Shown: positions 19,507 to 29,215 of the stretch, piece by piece | How the letters are laid out: the number at the start of each line of letters is the position of its first letter | How positions within the stretch are numbered: the stretch's first letter is position 1 | From: Roseateles oligotrophus | Lineage (GTDB): Bacteria; Pseudomonadota; Gammaproteobacteria; Burkholderiales; Burkholderiaceae_C | Direction of reading: 5' to 3' | DNA: 64,000 bases | Assembly (NCBI RefSeq): GCF_014204525.1 | Contig: NZ_JACHLP010000002.1 | Span: 434,001 to 498,000 of the forward strand | The notes under the pieces: model-generated | What the model was told of the DNA's origin: nothing | The model's database searches: none | The model's input: only the letters and a program-made list of their open reading frames with translations | Program-made: the position numbers and the translations under genes

Positions 19507-19740
19507 CCTAGATTCGGCAGTTGGCCGCTTGCTTTGACCTGGAAACATCGATGCCTACGACGTTCTCTCCCGTTAACAGCCATCACCCTTGGGGTGACAG
19601 CGCTACACGCCCGCCTGTCTCGCCAAACGGCGCGCTGGCTGCGTTGCTTCTCCTTGTGGGCAGTAGCCCACTGCGTCGGCGCGCCTTGTCAGCGCACCGC
19701 CTGGCGAGCCTTTCGGGCGCGTCCAACTGCCGAATCTAGG
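19507..19740. mobile_element. MITE-like element with 18-bp terminal inverted repeats
   Basis: The left end CCTAGATTCGGCAGTTGG (19507-19524) is a perfect inverted repeat of the right end CCAACTGCCGAATCTAGG (19723-19740). TTGAA directly borders both sides (19502-19506 and 19741-19745), as a 5-bp target duplication would. The 234-bp element carries no credible gene. Its interior is itself a long imperfect palindrome, with a perfect small hairpin GTGGGC-AGTA-GCCCAC near its centre. These are the marks of a non-autonomous miniature transposon. The parent insertion sequence is not in the window and the family is not identified. Confidence 0.82.
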
Positions 19741-19756
19741 TTGAAAGGAGGCTCTC

Positions 19757-20449
19757 ATGAACAGACGCAGGCTAGGGATGGCGGCGGTGCTGGGCGGCTT
19801 GGTGGCCTGTGCCGACAAGCCGCTGCTTGAGGACGTTATGAGCAAGCCGGCCGCCACCCCGCTGTGGTTCATCTTCCTGGAGCGCGGCCGCCCCACGCCG
19901 GAGGACAAGGCGGCCGTGGCGGCGATGCAGCGCGGCCATATCGACAACTTCAAGCGCTTGTTCGCCGAGAAAAAGCTGTTCTCCGCCGGCCCGCTGCGCG
20001 ACCCCAGCGGCTTCAAGCGCGGCATCGTGATCGCCCAGGCGCCGACGCGCGAGGCCTTGCAGCAGTACTTCGAGCCCGATGAGTATGTGCGCGAGGGCTT
20101 TATGAGCGTCAACGCCGTACCCGCCCAGGCCCTGCGTGCCCTGCATGTGGAGGGCATAGACCCGGAGGGCATCGAGGAGTCGCGCATCCTGCTGCTGGGC
20201 CGCGCGGCGCAAGAGCCCACGCCTGAGCTGGCGCTGCGGCGCCGCGCGCATCTGCAACTGCTCTTGGACCAGGGCCGGATCGGCGCCTGGTATCGCCTGG
20301 CCAGCGGCCCTGTTGCCGAGGTCTTGTTTGCCCGCACAAATGACAAGGCCGCCTTGCAGGCGGCGTTGGCGGCTTATCCGGGCGTGGCCGACAAGACGGT
20401 CAGCCTGGAGATCTGGCCGCAGTGGCTGGGCAAGGGCGTCTTGCGCTGA
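19757..20449 (+). CDS. Lipoprotein with two YCII-like domains
   Basis: A 230-aa protein. The N-terminus reads like a lipoprotein signal with lipobox LVAC (C18), although a second in-frame ATG (MSKPAATPL) could give a cytoplasmic form. Two YCII-type units follow: LWFIFLERGRPTPED to PTREALQQYFEPDEYVREG, then a second from RRRAHLQLLLDQGRIGAW to LEIWPQWLGKG. YCII proteins are small ferredoxin-like folds of unclear enzymatic role. The ribosome binding site AGGAGG sits immediately right of the MITE-like element, so any promoter must come from read-through or from the element itself. Only 3 bp separate its stop from that of convergent purB. Confidence 0.78.
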   Translation: MNRRRLGMAAVLGGLVACADKPLLEDVMSKPAATPLWFIFLERGRPTPEDKAAVAAMQRGHIDNFKRLFAEKKLFSAGPLRDPSGFKRGIVIAQAPTREALQQYFEPDEYVREGFMSVNAVPAQALRALHVEGIDPEGIEESRILLLGRAAQEPTPELALRRRAHLQLLLDQGRIGAWYRLASGPVAEVLFARTNDKAALQAALAAYPGVADKTVSLEIWPQWLGKGVLR

Positions 20450-20452
20450 GGC

Positions 20453-22146
<1,694 letters not shown>

Positions 22147-22872
22147 ATGTTGCAAAAAGTAGAAAACCTCTATCTCGCCATTCTTCGTTTCGTCGTGCTG
22201 CTGGTTGCCGGGCTTCTGCTCGTCGCCGTGCTGGGCTTGGGCGTCAGCTCCTTCTCGCTGTGGAAGTCGGCACCGGCCGAGCAGCCCGTCGTGCCTGCCG
22301 TCAGCGACAGCCTGCTGAAGAAGAAGTTGCTGGCGCAGGACGAGGCTGCCACGCCGGACGCAGCCGCCTCGGCAGCCGCGGCGGCGGCCCAGAAGGCCGA
22401 CCCCAACAAAGCCTATTTCGAGCGCGCGGCCAGCGCCATCGTCGCCTTCGTCAAAGCGCATTCGGACGATAGCGAGGGCCCCAGCCATGCGACCGTGCTG
22501 GAGGTCACCCGCGACCACGCCGCCAAGTACGAGAGCGAAGCCCAGATCGGCAACTTCGGCAAGGGCTTTGCCGAAAGCCTGGAGCGCCTGCTGAAGGACC
22601 CGGCCGTGATCGCCCAGGCCAAGAAGACCTCGGCCCTGGACCTGGTCAATCTGCTGCTCGATTCCTATACCGAAGAGTTCGATGCCCAGCTGGAAAAAGG
22701 CAATGCCGCCAACGCGGCCAAGCTGGCGGCGCACGAAGAGCAGCGCGATGACAGCAAGCGCAATCTCTATGTGGCGGGCGGCGCTTTCGGCGCCTTCCTG
22801 ATGCTGGTGTTCCTGTCGATCAGCATCCGCATCGAGCGCAATCTGCGCCATCTGGAGCGGGTGGCCAAGTAA
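22147..22872 (+). CDS. Two-TM membrane protein of unknown function
   Basis: A 241-aa protein. One hydrophobic segment lies at about 10-35 (LRFVVLLVAGLLLVAVLGLG) and one near 207-227 (FGAFLMLVFLSISI). Between them is an Ala/Lys/Glu-rich, probably helical soluble region of about 165 residues, likely periplasmic or arranged as a hairpin. The C-terminus IRIERNLRHLE is basic and cytoplasmic-like. I do not recognise a named domain. It is a single gene followed by a 9-bp stem hairpin at 22878-22899. Confidence 0.8.
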   Translation: MLQKVENLYLAILRFVVLLVAGLLLVAVLGLGVSSFSLWKSAPAEQPVVPAVSDSLLKKKLLAQDEAATPDAAASAAAAAAQKADPNKAYFERAASAIVAFVKAHSDDSEGPSHATVLEVTRDHAAKYESEAQIGNFGKGFAESLERLLKDPAVIAQAKKTSALDLVNLLLDSYTEEFDAQLEKGNAANAAKLAAHEEQRDDSKRNLYVAGGAFGAFLMLVFLSISIRIERNLRHLERVAK

Positions 22873-22877
22873 TTCCA

Positions 22878-22899
22878 AGGGCGAATCGGGATTCGCCCT
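22878..22899. terminator. Hairpin after the membrane-protein gene
   Basis: AGGGCGAAT and ATTCGCCCT form a perfect 9-bp stem around CGGG, six bases after the stop codon. There is no T-run, so it may be a weak or Rho-assisted terminator or an mRNA-stabilising hairpin. Confidence 0.5.
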
Positions 22900-22964
22900 C
22901 AGGTATAGACTGGCGGCCACGAAACTTCATCGTGTCAAGTTATTTGAGGTGGGGTGCTTGAGTC

Positions 22965-23504
22965 ATGATTCACTTTGGATCGTGTAATTTTTCTTCTATC
23001 TGCTGGATTCCGATCCTGATCGGCATATGCACTTCAGTTCATGCTCAAACGTTCAAGTGCGTCGTGGACGGGCGTCCTGTGTATCAGCAATTCCCTTGTG
23101 AAGCTGCAGGAGGTAGTGGTAGAGCGATTCGACTGAAGGACTCAACAGCCGAGGTTGTGCCAAAGGCAACCCGCGTTACACCTGAGCCTACATTGGCGGC
23201 GCCCATAGCGGCGAATCCTTTGCCTGTCAGCCCGCACGCAAGCACAAGTAGCCCTCCACAACGCTCGCAGCTTGAGATTCAAGCCGACCTGTGTCTTGAT
23301 TGGTACCGACCAAAGCTGCGAGATCCTCGAAGTGCGTACTTTCGCGATCCAAAGCTCGAAAAAAATGTGCTTACGCTAACTTTGTATTCGACCAATGGTT
23401 TCGGTGGATATGTGAGTGCCCTTGCTGCATGTGAGATGAAACAGGGTGAAGTCGAAGATGCGTGGACCAAGATCCATGCGAAACGGCTCGGTTGGTCAAC
23501 ATAA
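22965..23504 (+). CDS. Exported protein with DUF4124-like N-terminus
   Basis: A 179-aa protein with an apparent signal peptide ending near VHAQ. The mature start TFKCVVDGRPVYQQFPCE resembles the short DUF4124 region, where two cysteines flank a KCxxxDGxxxYxxxPC pattern. A low-complexity Pro/Ser/Ala linker follows. A C-terminal region (RDPRSAYFRDPKLEK, then GGYVSALAACEM) looks folded but is unrecognised. Base composition is clearly lower in GC than its neighbours, suggesting recent acquisition. Its stop overlaps the convergent GNAT gene by 9 nt. Confidence 0.72.
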   Translation: MIHFGSCNFSSICWIPILIGICTSVHAQTFKCVVDGRPVYQQFPCEAAGGSGRAIRLKDSTAEVVPKATRVTPEPTLAAPIAANPLPVSPHASTSSPPQRSQLEIQADLCLDWYRPKLRDPRSAYFRDPKLEKNVLTLTLYSTNGFGGYVSALAACEMKQGEVEDAWTKIHAKRLGWST

Positions 23505-24065
23505 TGGCGGACCTTGATGGGGTGCTGCGACAACTTGCCGCCTAGCCTCCCAGTCGGCGCGGACCAGGCCCAGCAGATCGCCGTCCTGATAGGACCCGTG
23601 CATGAAGATCACGCCGCGCAACAAGCCCTCGAAGCTGAAGCCGGCCTTCTCCGCCACCCGCCGGGAGGCGGTATTGCCCGGCGCCATGCTGCAGGCCAGG
23701 CGGTTGATGGGGAAGTTCAGGAATAGATAGTCCACCAGGGCCTGCACGGCGGCGCTGCCATAGCCGCGCCCGCGCAGCGAGGGCTCGTGGATGCTCCAGC
23801 CCAGCTCGCGCGCCGTGGCATAGCGGTGCGCCAGAAAATGCGAGACGCTGCCGATCACGGCCCCGCTCTCGTCGCACACCAGCAGGCGCTCGGCCGCGTC
23901 GCTGGAAAAGCCGTCCTCGGCAAAGCGCTTGCGCAGGGCTTGCGGGCTGCGCAGCAGGCCGGACTCAAACTCGCCGCGCGCCTCCGCGCTGGCGGCCAGC
24001 TGGCAGAGCAGGGGCAAATCGTTCTCGGTGACGTGGCGCAGGCTGATCTTGCGGGGGCTGTGCAT
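23496..24065 (-). CDS. GNAT-family N-acetyltransferase (RimJ-like)
   Basis: A 189-aa acetyltransferase. Motif A is LGWSIHEPSLRGRGYGSAAVQ, with the acetyl-CoA pyrophosphate loop RGRGYG; motif B is MAPGNTASRRVAEKAGF. A GAGGAG ribosome site lies 7-8 nt before the ATG. It may acetylate protein N-termini or a small amine; the substrate cannot be inferred. It is divergent from the 72-aa gene at 24118. Confidence 0.88.
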   Translation of the reverse strand: MHSPRKISLRHVTENDLPLLCQLAASAEARGEFESGLLRSPQALRKRFAEDGFSSDAAERLLVCDESGAVIGSVSHFLAHRYATARELGWSIHEPSLRGRGYGSAAVQALVDYLFLNFPINRLACSMAPGNTASRRVAEKAGFSFEGLLRGVIFMHGSYQDGDLLGLVRADWEARRQVVAAPHQGPPLC

Positions 24066-24117
24066 GGGTTTTCTCCTCGACCCTAGATTAGCAAAATCAA
24101 AACCTCACAATAGCCCC

Positions 24118-24336
24118 ATGCGAACCGAACTCAGAACAAAAATCCTGCAAGTCTGTGCCGACAAGATCGCCAAGAAGGGCCCCGAGGTCGGCCTCTCCTT
24201 TTACGCCTTCTTTGCCAACAAGAACGATGACCCGCCCTTGCTGATGGAGGCCGCGCGCTGGTGGATCGAGGAGCAGCGCCTGGACCATTTCGAGAAGGCC
24301 AGCAAGATCCAGCGACTCTTGAGCGAGCATCCCTAG
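24118..24336 (+). CDS. Conserved-looking small protein of 72 aa
   Basis: A 72-aa, mainly helical soluble protein starting MRTELRTKILQVCADKI and ending LDHFEKASKIQRLL. No domain is recognised. Codon use matches the neighbouring chromosome, which supports it being real. There is no Shine-Dalgarno sequence; a CACAAT box ends only 7 nt before the ATG, so the message could be leaderless or the start might be slightly different. It is followed by the Nudix gene on the same strand after about 50 nt. Confidence 0.65.
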   Translation: MRTELRTKILQVCADKIAKKGPEVGLSFYAFFANKNDDPPLLMEAARWWIEEQRLDHFEKASKIQRLLSEHP

Positions 24337-24386
24337 GGCGCAGGGCAAGACCCGCCTACCCACTCGACGCACAAGCCCTGCCCGCC

Positions 24387-24782
24387 ATGTACAAAGTCTC
24401 CATCAAAGCCCTGCTGCCCGCGCCCGACGGCCGCATCGTCCTGCTGCTCAACGAGCGCGAGGAATGGGAGTTGCCCGGTGGGCAGATCGAGCTCGGCGAG
24501 ACCCCGCCCGCATGCCTGGCACGCGAGATCGCCGAGGAGCTGGGCCTGCAGGTGGCGGTGGAGGCGCCGCTGGACAGCTATCTGTTCGAGGTCATCCCCG
24601 GCCGCCATGTCTTCATCGTGACGTATCGTGCGCGCCTGACCGGGCCCTTCGAGCCAAGGCTGAGCCATGAGCACAGGCGCTGGGCCTTGTTCGCACCCGC
24701 GGCCTTGCCGGCCAATTTGCCGCAGGGCTATCGCGCCAGCATCTTGCGCGGCCTGCAAGCCGGCTCGCCTGAGAATTCTTGA
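24387..24782 (+). CDS. Nudix hydrolase
   Basis: A 131-aa protein with a complete Nudix box, GQIELGETPPACLAREIAEE followed by LGL (Gx5Ex7REUXEEXGU). It would hydrolyse a nucleoside-diphosphate-linked substrate in the cytoplasm. Nothing in the sequence tells which one. The preceding WELPG is typical of the family. The flavin reductase gene follows after 18 nt, so the two may share a transcript. Confidence 0.92.
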   Translation: MYKVSIKALLPAPDGRIVLLLNEREEWELPGGQIELGETPPACLAREIAEELGLQVAVEAPLDSYLFEVIPGRHVFIVTYRARLTGPFEPRLSHEHRRWALFAPAALPANLPQGYRASILRGLQAGSPENS

Positions 24783-24800
24783 GACCTTCAAGGCCTTGCC

Positions 24801-25322
24801 ATGTTCCACATCCTCGCCTTGTCCGGCAGCCTGCGCGCGGCCTCCCTGAACTCTGCCTTGCTGAGAGTGGCTGGGCGGCAAGTGCCACCGGGCATCAGCC
24901 TGCGACTGTTTGAGGGCCTGGGCCAGCTGCCGCTGTTCAACCCCGATCTGGAGGCGGCGCCGGGCCGGGCGGTGCAGGATTTGCGCGCGGCCGTGGCGCG
25001 CGCGGATGCGCTCATCATCGCCAGCCCGGAGTACGCCCATGGCGTCAGCGGTGTGATCAAGAATGCGCTGGACTGGCTGGTTAGTTACGAGCCTTTTGCC
25101 TTCAAACGGGTGGCGGTACTGAATGCCTCGCCACGCGCCAGCCATGCCGATGCGGCCCTGCGTGAGACGCTCAGGACCATGGCGGCCGACATCGTTGAAG
25201 AAGCCTCGCTGACGATTCCTCTGCTGGGCCGGGGCTGGGACGAGGCGGCCATGCTGCGGTCCGCCGAGGTCAGCGGCGCCTTGCGCGCCGTCTTTGCCGG
25301 CCTGCGGCAGGCTGGGCCCTGA
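24801..25322 (+). CDS. NADPH-dependent FMN reductase family protein
   Basis: A 173-aa flavoprotein. The FMN phosphate loop is LSGSLRAASLNSALL and the isoalloxazine side is SPEYAHGVSGVIKNALDWL, as in chromate/quinone/azo reductases (PF03358). Length is standard. It probably reduces quinones or xenobiotics with NAD(P)H. Its stop codon is part of a 7-bp hairpin (25316-25332) that also covers the stop of the convergent M48 gene. Confidence 0.92.
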   Translation: MFHILALSGSLRAASLNSALLRVAGRQVPPGISLRLFEGLGQLPLFNPDLEAAPGRAVQDLRAAVARADALIIASPEYAHGVSGVIKNALDWLVSYEPFAFKRVAVLNASPRASHADAALRETLRTMAADIVEEASLTIPLLGRGWDEAAMLRSAEVSGALRAVFAGLRQAGP

Positions 25323-25332
25323 GTTTCAGGGC
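25316..25332. repeat. Hairpin spanning two convergent stop codons
   Basis: GCCCTGA-GTT-TCAGGGC is a perfect 7-bp stem. The left arm ends in the TGA of the flavin reductase and the right arm begins with the complement of the TGA of the M48 gene. There is no T-run. It could act as a two-way mRNA 3' end. Confidence 0.5.
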
Positions 25333-26393
25333 GCGCCAAAAAAACGCATCCGTTCTGCGTCTGCCGGATGGCTGGCGAAGGCGATGGGCAGGCCGCTGTC
25401 GCCGCCTTTCTTCTTGCGGATATCGGCCATGGCTTGGAAGAAGTCGAGCATCACGCTGGGCTTGATGCCGGCGTCCAGCATCAGCTGGCGGGATGTGGCA
25501 TCCGACTCGCGTTCGAAATCACGCGAGTAAGAGGCTTGGGCCAGCACGGCGGGCACGCCCGCGATCAGGGCCGAAAAGTCCCCCACGACCATGCCGGCGA
25601 CCACGCCCACCATGCCGGCCTGCAAGGCCATGCGCATGCCGTGCTGGTGCTGCACATGGCCCAGCTCATGCGCCAGTATGCCGACCAAGGCGTCGGGGCT
25701 GTCCCTCTCCAGCAAGCGGACCAGGGCATCGGTCATGACGATGGCGCCGCCGGGCAGGGCGAAGGCATTGGGGCCCATGGCTTCGCCGGCATCGCGGAAG
25801 TGCAGTTGATAGGCGGGCCAGGGCTTGGCCTTGGGGCCGGCCTTGGCCCCTGCCTTGTGCAGCGCCTGGGCAAAGCGCTCGGCGATTTGTTCCTGCTGCG
25901 CGCGGGGCAGCTTGGAGGACTTCAGCATGTTTTTATCGAACCAGGCCAAGGCCTGCCCGCCGATCTGCTGCTCCACCGCCGCAGGGATCAGGGCCACGCC
26001 CTGATCGGCCACCCAGGGCACGCCCCAGCGCCATAGGCCTGCCAGCGTGCCAATGCTCAGCAACAGAGCCAGGGCGACACGACGCCAGCTCTGCATCCAG
26101 CGCACGGTCAACGAGTCTTGCAGGCCGGAGGCCAGCGTCCACGCGTCCCAGGCCGCTGCCTCGGGATGGCTCAGCAAGCCGCCGCCGGGCAGCTCGGCCT
26201 GGCGCTGGCCGTGGCGTTGCCGCTCGGGCCACTGCACCTCGCGCAGCGGGTAGTGGTGCAGGCTTTGATCGCCGGTTTGCAGATGCAACTCGCCAGCACT
26301 GATCCAGGCCTGTACGGCCTGGGGGCGGGCGCTGCGACCGTCAAAAAATCGGGCTTGCAGCCGAGGCGATGCGGCGGGGGGCGCGAGCTCCAT
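25326..26393 (-). CDS. M48-family metallopeptidase
   Basis: A 355-aa membrane-anchored zinc peptidase. The active site is LAHELGHVQHQHG (HExxH), with the third ligand in FERESDATSRQLM. The N-terminal ~90 residues form a small beta-rich cytoplasmic unit; a TM segment follows near 105-125 (ALALLLSIGTLAGLWRW), so the catalytic domain is probably periplasmic. It resembles the BepA/YcaL-type Oma1-like group. It starts 6 nt after the DUF898 gene, a pairing often seen and suggesting a joint role in membrane-protein quality control. Confidence 0.9.
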   Translation of the reverse strand: MELAPPAASPRLQARFFDGRSARPQAVQAWISAGELHLQTGDQSLHHYPLREVQWPERQRHGQRQAELPGGGLLSHPEAAAWDAWTLASGLQDSLTVRWMQSWRRVALALLLSIGTLAGLWRWGVPWVADQGVALIPAAVEQQIGGQALAWFDKNMLKSSKLPRAQQEQIAERFAQALHKAGAKAGPKAKPWPAYQLHFRDAGEAMGPNAFALPGGAIVMTDALVRLLERDSPDALVGILAHELGHVQHQHGMRMALQAGMVGVVAGMVVGDFSALIAGVPAVLAQASYSRDFERESDATSRQLMLDAGIKPSVMLDFFQAMADIRKKKGGDSGLPIAFASHPADAERMRFFGAP

Positions 26394-26399
26394 GCTGGC

Positions 26400-27632
26400 T
26401 TACCAACCCATATCGAAGCCGAAGAAGTCACCGGCGGCTTCGCCGGTCGCATCGTTTTGGCCGGCATTGGCCGGGGCGACCCAGCGATCCAGATCGCCGT
26501 CCAGGTCGACGCCGACCGACTGTAGGCGCAGACGGGCCGTGGCCACGGCGGCGAAGGGCCGGTACAGGCTCAGGCTCAGGGCGGTCAGCAGCCAGTTCTT
26601 GAAGGTCAGGCCAATCAGGCGGCGCGCTTTCAACTGGCTGTCGAATTGCAGGCTGGCGCTGCGGGTACCCGTCCAGACCAGATTCTGCAAGCGGGCGTTG
26701 AACAGGGGGCCGCTGACGGCAAAGAAGAAGAGATAGGCCAGGAACAGGGCGATGAAGACGACAGGGAGGGTTTCGGGGCGGCCCTTGACCATGGGCAGCA
26801 GTATGGCGGCCAGAACGCCAATCAGCATCAGGGGGAGGATGCCGATCAGCAGCACCTTGAGACCCAGGCCGTAGAAGCGTCGGTTGGGGATGTCCAGCCG
26901 GGTTTGCTCCTCCGCGTAGCGATAGCCATTGTGCTGATAGCGCTTGACGCAGGCCAGGCTCCAGGGAGCCAGGCCCAGCATCAAGAGGCCGCAGGCACCG
27001 GAGATGTAGCTGTACAGCTCGACGGAGGCGCCGAGCTTTTCCAATTCCTCGGGTGAGCTGGCTTGGGTGGCGCCGCCCAGCACAAAGTACTGAGCCGCCA
27101 TCAAGCCGATGGCCGGCAGATAAACCGGCATGAAGGCCAGATAGGCCGAGCGCAGATCGCCGCTGAAGCCAAAGCGCAGGCCTCGCCAGGCGGTATTGCT
27201 CAGGCGGAACTGCATGCCGGCGCGCCACAGAGCGGGCCACATGGCGCACAGCAGCAGATAGGCCAGCAGGCCGGCGGTGGGCGAGAACTTGCTGGCGATG
27301 CCGTAGGCAGCCATCAGGGCCAGCAACAGCACGAAGCCGCGGAACATGGGCCAGGGGCGGCCGTGGAAGCTCAGGGCCTCGCCATCCACCAGGGTGTTGG
27401 CGTAGAAGTATTTGATGCGCCGCACCTTGGCAAAGGGCAGGTAGAGGCCCAAGGTCAGCAGGGTCAGCAAGATATTGACGATCCAGATGCGGAAGTACTC
27501 GCTGCCGGAGCCGGTGAACGTGATCGTCAGCCGACGTTTGGGCGGGAGGGCGGGGCTGCCGCCGTGAGCGGAGAAATCTTCGGTGGCAACGGCGGCCGTA
27601 ATCGGGTCTGCCCCGGTGTGAGCGTCTGACAT
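26400..27632 (-). CDS. DUF898 (YjgN-like) inner-membrane protein
   Basis: A 410-aa polytopic protein. The family hallmark SEYFRIWIVNILLTLLTLGL with PFAKVRRIKYFYANTLVDG lies at the start, and a second copy (FKNWLLTALSLSLYRPFAAV with TARLRLQS) lies near the end. There are roughly eight TM helices. The molecular function of DUF898 is unknown. It is the first gene of a two-gene unit with the M48 peptidase. The 197 bp upstream separate it from the divergent GST gene. Confidence 0.9.
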   Translation of the reverse strand: MSDAHTGADPITAAVATEDFSAHGGSPALPPKRRLTITFTGSGSEYFRIWIVNILLTLLTLGLYLPFAKVRRIKYFYANTLVDGEALSFHGRPWPMFRGFVLLLALMAAYGIASKFSPTAGLLAYLLLCAMWPALWRAGMQFRLSNTAWRGLRFGFSGDLRSAYLAFMPVYLPAIGLMAAQYFVLGGATQASSPEELEKLGASVELYSYISGACGLLMLGLAPWSLACVKRYQHNGYRYAEEQTRLDIPNRRFYGLGLKVLLIGILPLMLIGVLAAILLPMVKGRPETLPVVFIALFLAYLFFFAVSGPLFNARLQNLVWTGTRSASLQFDSQLKARRLIGLTFKNWLLTALSLSLYRPFAAVATARLRLQSVGVDLDGDLDRWVAPANAGQNDATGEAAGDFFGFDMGW

Positions 27633-27787
27633 GGTCCTCCCAGCTTTTATGTGCTTTTGATGCCAATGGATTTTGGCGGAAGCGGCAGTCTGCGTTTCTT
27701 ACGCCGCCGTGACAAGAGGAAGAATCACTTCGCGTCGGTCCAACAACGCGAGCCCGGCATGCGGGCTGGACGCCACAAGGGCCTCGT

Positions 27788-27793
27788 TAGAAT
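27788..27793 (+). promoter_or_regulatory. Possible -10 element for the GST operon
   Basis: TAGAAT lies 37 nt before the ATG of the first GST gene. No good -35 hexamer is present 16-18 bp upstream, so this is tentative. A small hairpin (AGCCCG-GCATG-CGGGCT) sits about 20 bp further upstream. Confidence 0.35.
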
Positions 27794-27829
27794 GCGGCCA
27801 ACAGGGATGACGCAGTTAAAGCATTACTT

Positions 27830-28459
27830 ATGAAACTCATTGGATCACTCGCCAGCCCCTATGTGCGCAAGGTGCGCATCGTGATGGCCGAGAAAAAACT
27901 CGACTATCAATTCGTCCTCGAAGACGTCTGGGCCAGTGATGCCATTCTCAAGATGAACCCCCTGGGCAAGGTGCCCTGTCTGGTCATGGAGGGCCAGGAC
28001 TCGATCACCGGTGCGGTGTTCGACTCGCGCGTCATCGTCGAGTATGTGGACACCTTGTCCCCCGTGGGCAAGCTGATCCCCGAGCGCGGCCGCGAGCGCA
28101 CCGAGGTGCGTACCTGGGAGGCGCTGGCCGATGGCATTCTGGACGCCGGCGTGCTGGTGCGCCTGGAGCAGAGCTGGGCCGGCCGCCCCGACGAGCAGCG
28201 TTGTGAGGCCTGGGTGGATCGTCAGATGGGCAAGGTGCTGGCCGGCCTCAAGGCCATGAACCAAGGCCTGGGCGACAAGCCCTGGTGCTCGGGCACGCAC
28301 TTCACCCTGGCCGATATTTCGCTGGGCTGCGCCCTGGGCTGGCTGGACTTCCGCTTCCCCGCCATCCACTGGCGCGATGAGCACCCCAATCTGGCCCGCC
28401 ACTTCGAAAAGCTCAGTGCGCGCCAGAGCTTTATCGACACGGCGCCGCGCCTGGCTTGA
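27830..28459 (+). CDS. Glutathione S-transferase
   Basis: A 209-aa GST. The thioredoxin-like N-terminal half starts MKLIGSLASPYVRKVRI, where the Ser after the first strand is the likely glutathione-activating residue. GSH binding uses NPLGKVPCLV and the cis-Pro. The all-helical C-terminal half has the N-capping motif TLADISLGCALGWLD. It resembles YibF-like enzymes. The stop overlaps the start of a second GST (TTGA). Confidence 0.93.
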   Translation: MKLIGSLASPYVRKVRIVMAEKKLDYQFVLEDVWASDAILKMNPLGKVPCLVMEGQDSITGAVFDSRVIVEYVDTLSPVGKLIPERGRERTEVRTWEALADGILDAGVLVRLEQSWAGRPDEQRCEAWVDRQMGKVLAGLKAMNQGLGDKPWCSGTHFTLADISLGCALGWLDFRFPAIHWRDEHPNLARHFEKLSARQSFIDTAPRLA

Positions 28460-29118
28460 GCGCAGCGCCGCCATCGCTGCCGGTCCTCTACTCCTTTCGA
28501 CGTTGCCCCTACGCCATGCGCGCGCGCCTGGCCTTGCGTCAGGCCGGCCAGCGGGTGGAGTTGCGCGAGGTCGCGCTGCGGGCCAAGCCGGCCGAGCTGC
28601 TGGCCGCCTCCATCAAGGGCACGGTGCCGGTGCTGCTCCTGCCCGATGGGGGCATGCTGGAGCAGAGCCTGGACATCATGCGCTGGGCCCTGGCAAGATC
28701 TGACCCCCAGGGTTGGCTGAGCGCCGCGCCCGCGGCCGAGCAGGCGCGCTGGATCGAGCTTTGCGATGCCCGCTTCAAGCCCTTGCTGGACCGCTACAAA
28801 TACCCCGAGCGCTTCCCCGCGGAGCCGGCACAGCACCATCGCGAGGCCGCTTGCGCCTTGCTGCTGCGGCCGCTGGAACAGGCCCTGGCCCTCTCGGGCG
28901 CCTGGCTCTTCGGCCCGCAATGCAGCCTGGCCGATATGGCCTTGCTGCCTTTTGTGCGCCAGTTCGCCGCCGTCGATGCGGCCTGGTTCGAGACGCAGAC
29001 CGAAATGCCCGCCCTGCGCGCCTGGCTGCAGCGCTTTGTGGAGGGCGACTTGTTCAAGGCCGTGATGCAGGAGCGCCTGCCGCCCTGGGTGCCCGGGCAG
29101 GCGCCGGTCTACGGCTGA
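28456..29118 (+). CDS. Glutathione S-transferase, cysteine type
   Basis: A 220-aa GST with a Grx-like active site, FRRCPYAMRARLAL, so a Cys-type (omega/YfcF-like) enzyme doing thiol transfer or deglutathionylation is likely. The helical half has SLADMALLPFVRQFA. The only start that keeps the full first strand (VLYSFRRCP) is TTG at 28456, which overlaps the previous stop in TTGA; the next ATG would cut off the active site. The rare start implies coupling to the first GST and lower expression. Confidence 0.9.
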   Translation: MSAAPPSLPVLYSFRRCPYAMRARLALRQAGQRVELREVALRAKPAELLAASIKGTVPVLLLPDGGMLEQSLDIMRWALARSDPQGWLSAAPAAEQARWIELCDARFKPLLDRYKYPERFPAEPAQHHREAACALLLRPLEQALALSGAWLFGPQCSLADMALLPFVRQFAAVDAAWFETQTEMPALRAWLQRFVEGDLFKAVMQERLPPWVPGQAPVYG

Positions 29119-29215
29119 GTACAGCCGCCCGGCCTGGGGCAAACCCCTGTCATGTCTTTCGTTTGGCAGGCCCAGTTCCTGCACAATCTGCGCCACAAAT
29201 ATCAGCGGAGTGAGC

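Noticed and set aside
29119-29215. GGGG-CAAA-CCCC before sppA considered as a terminator
   Set aside because: A four-base stem without a T-run is too weak to support.
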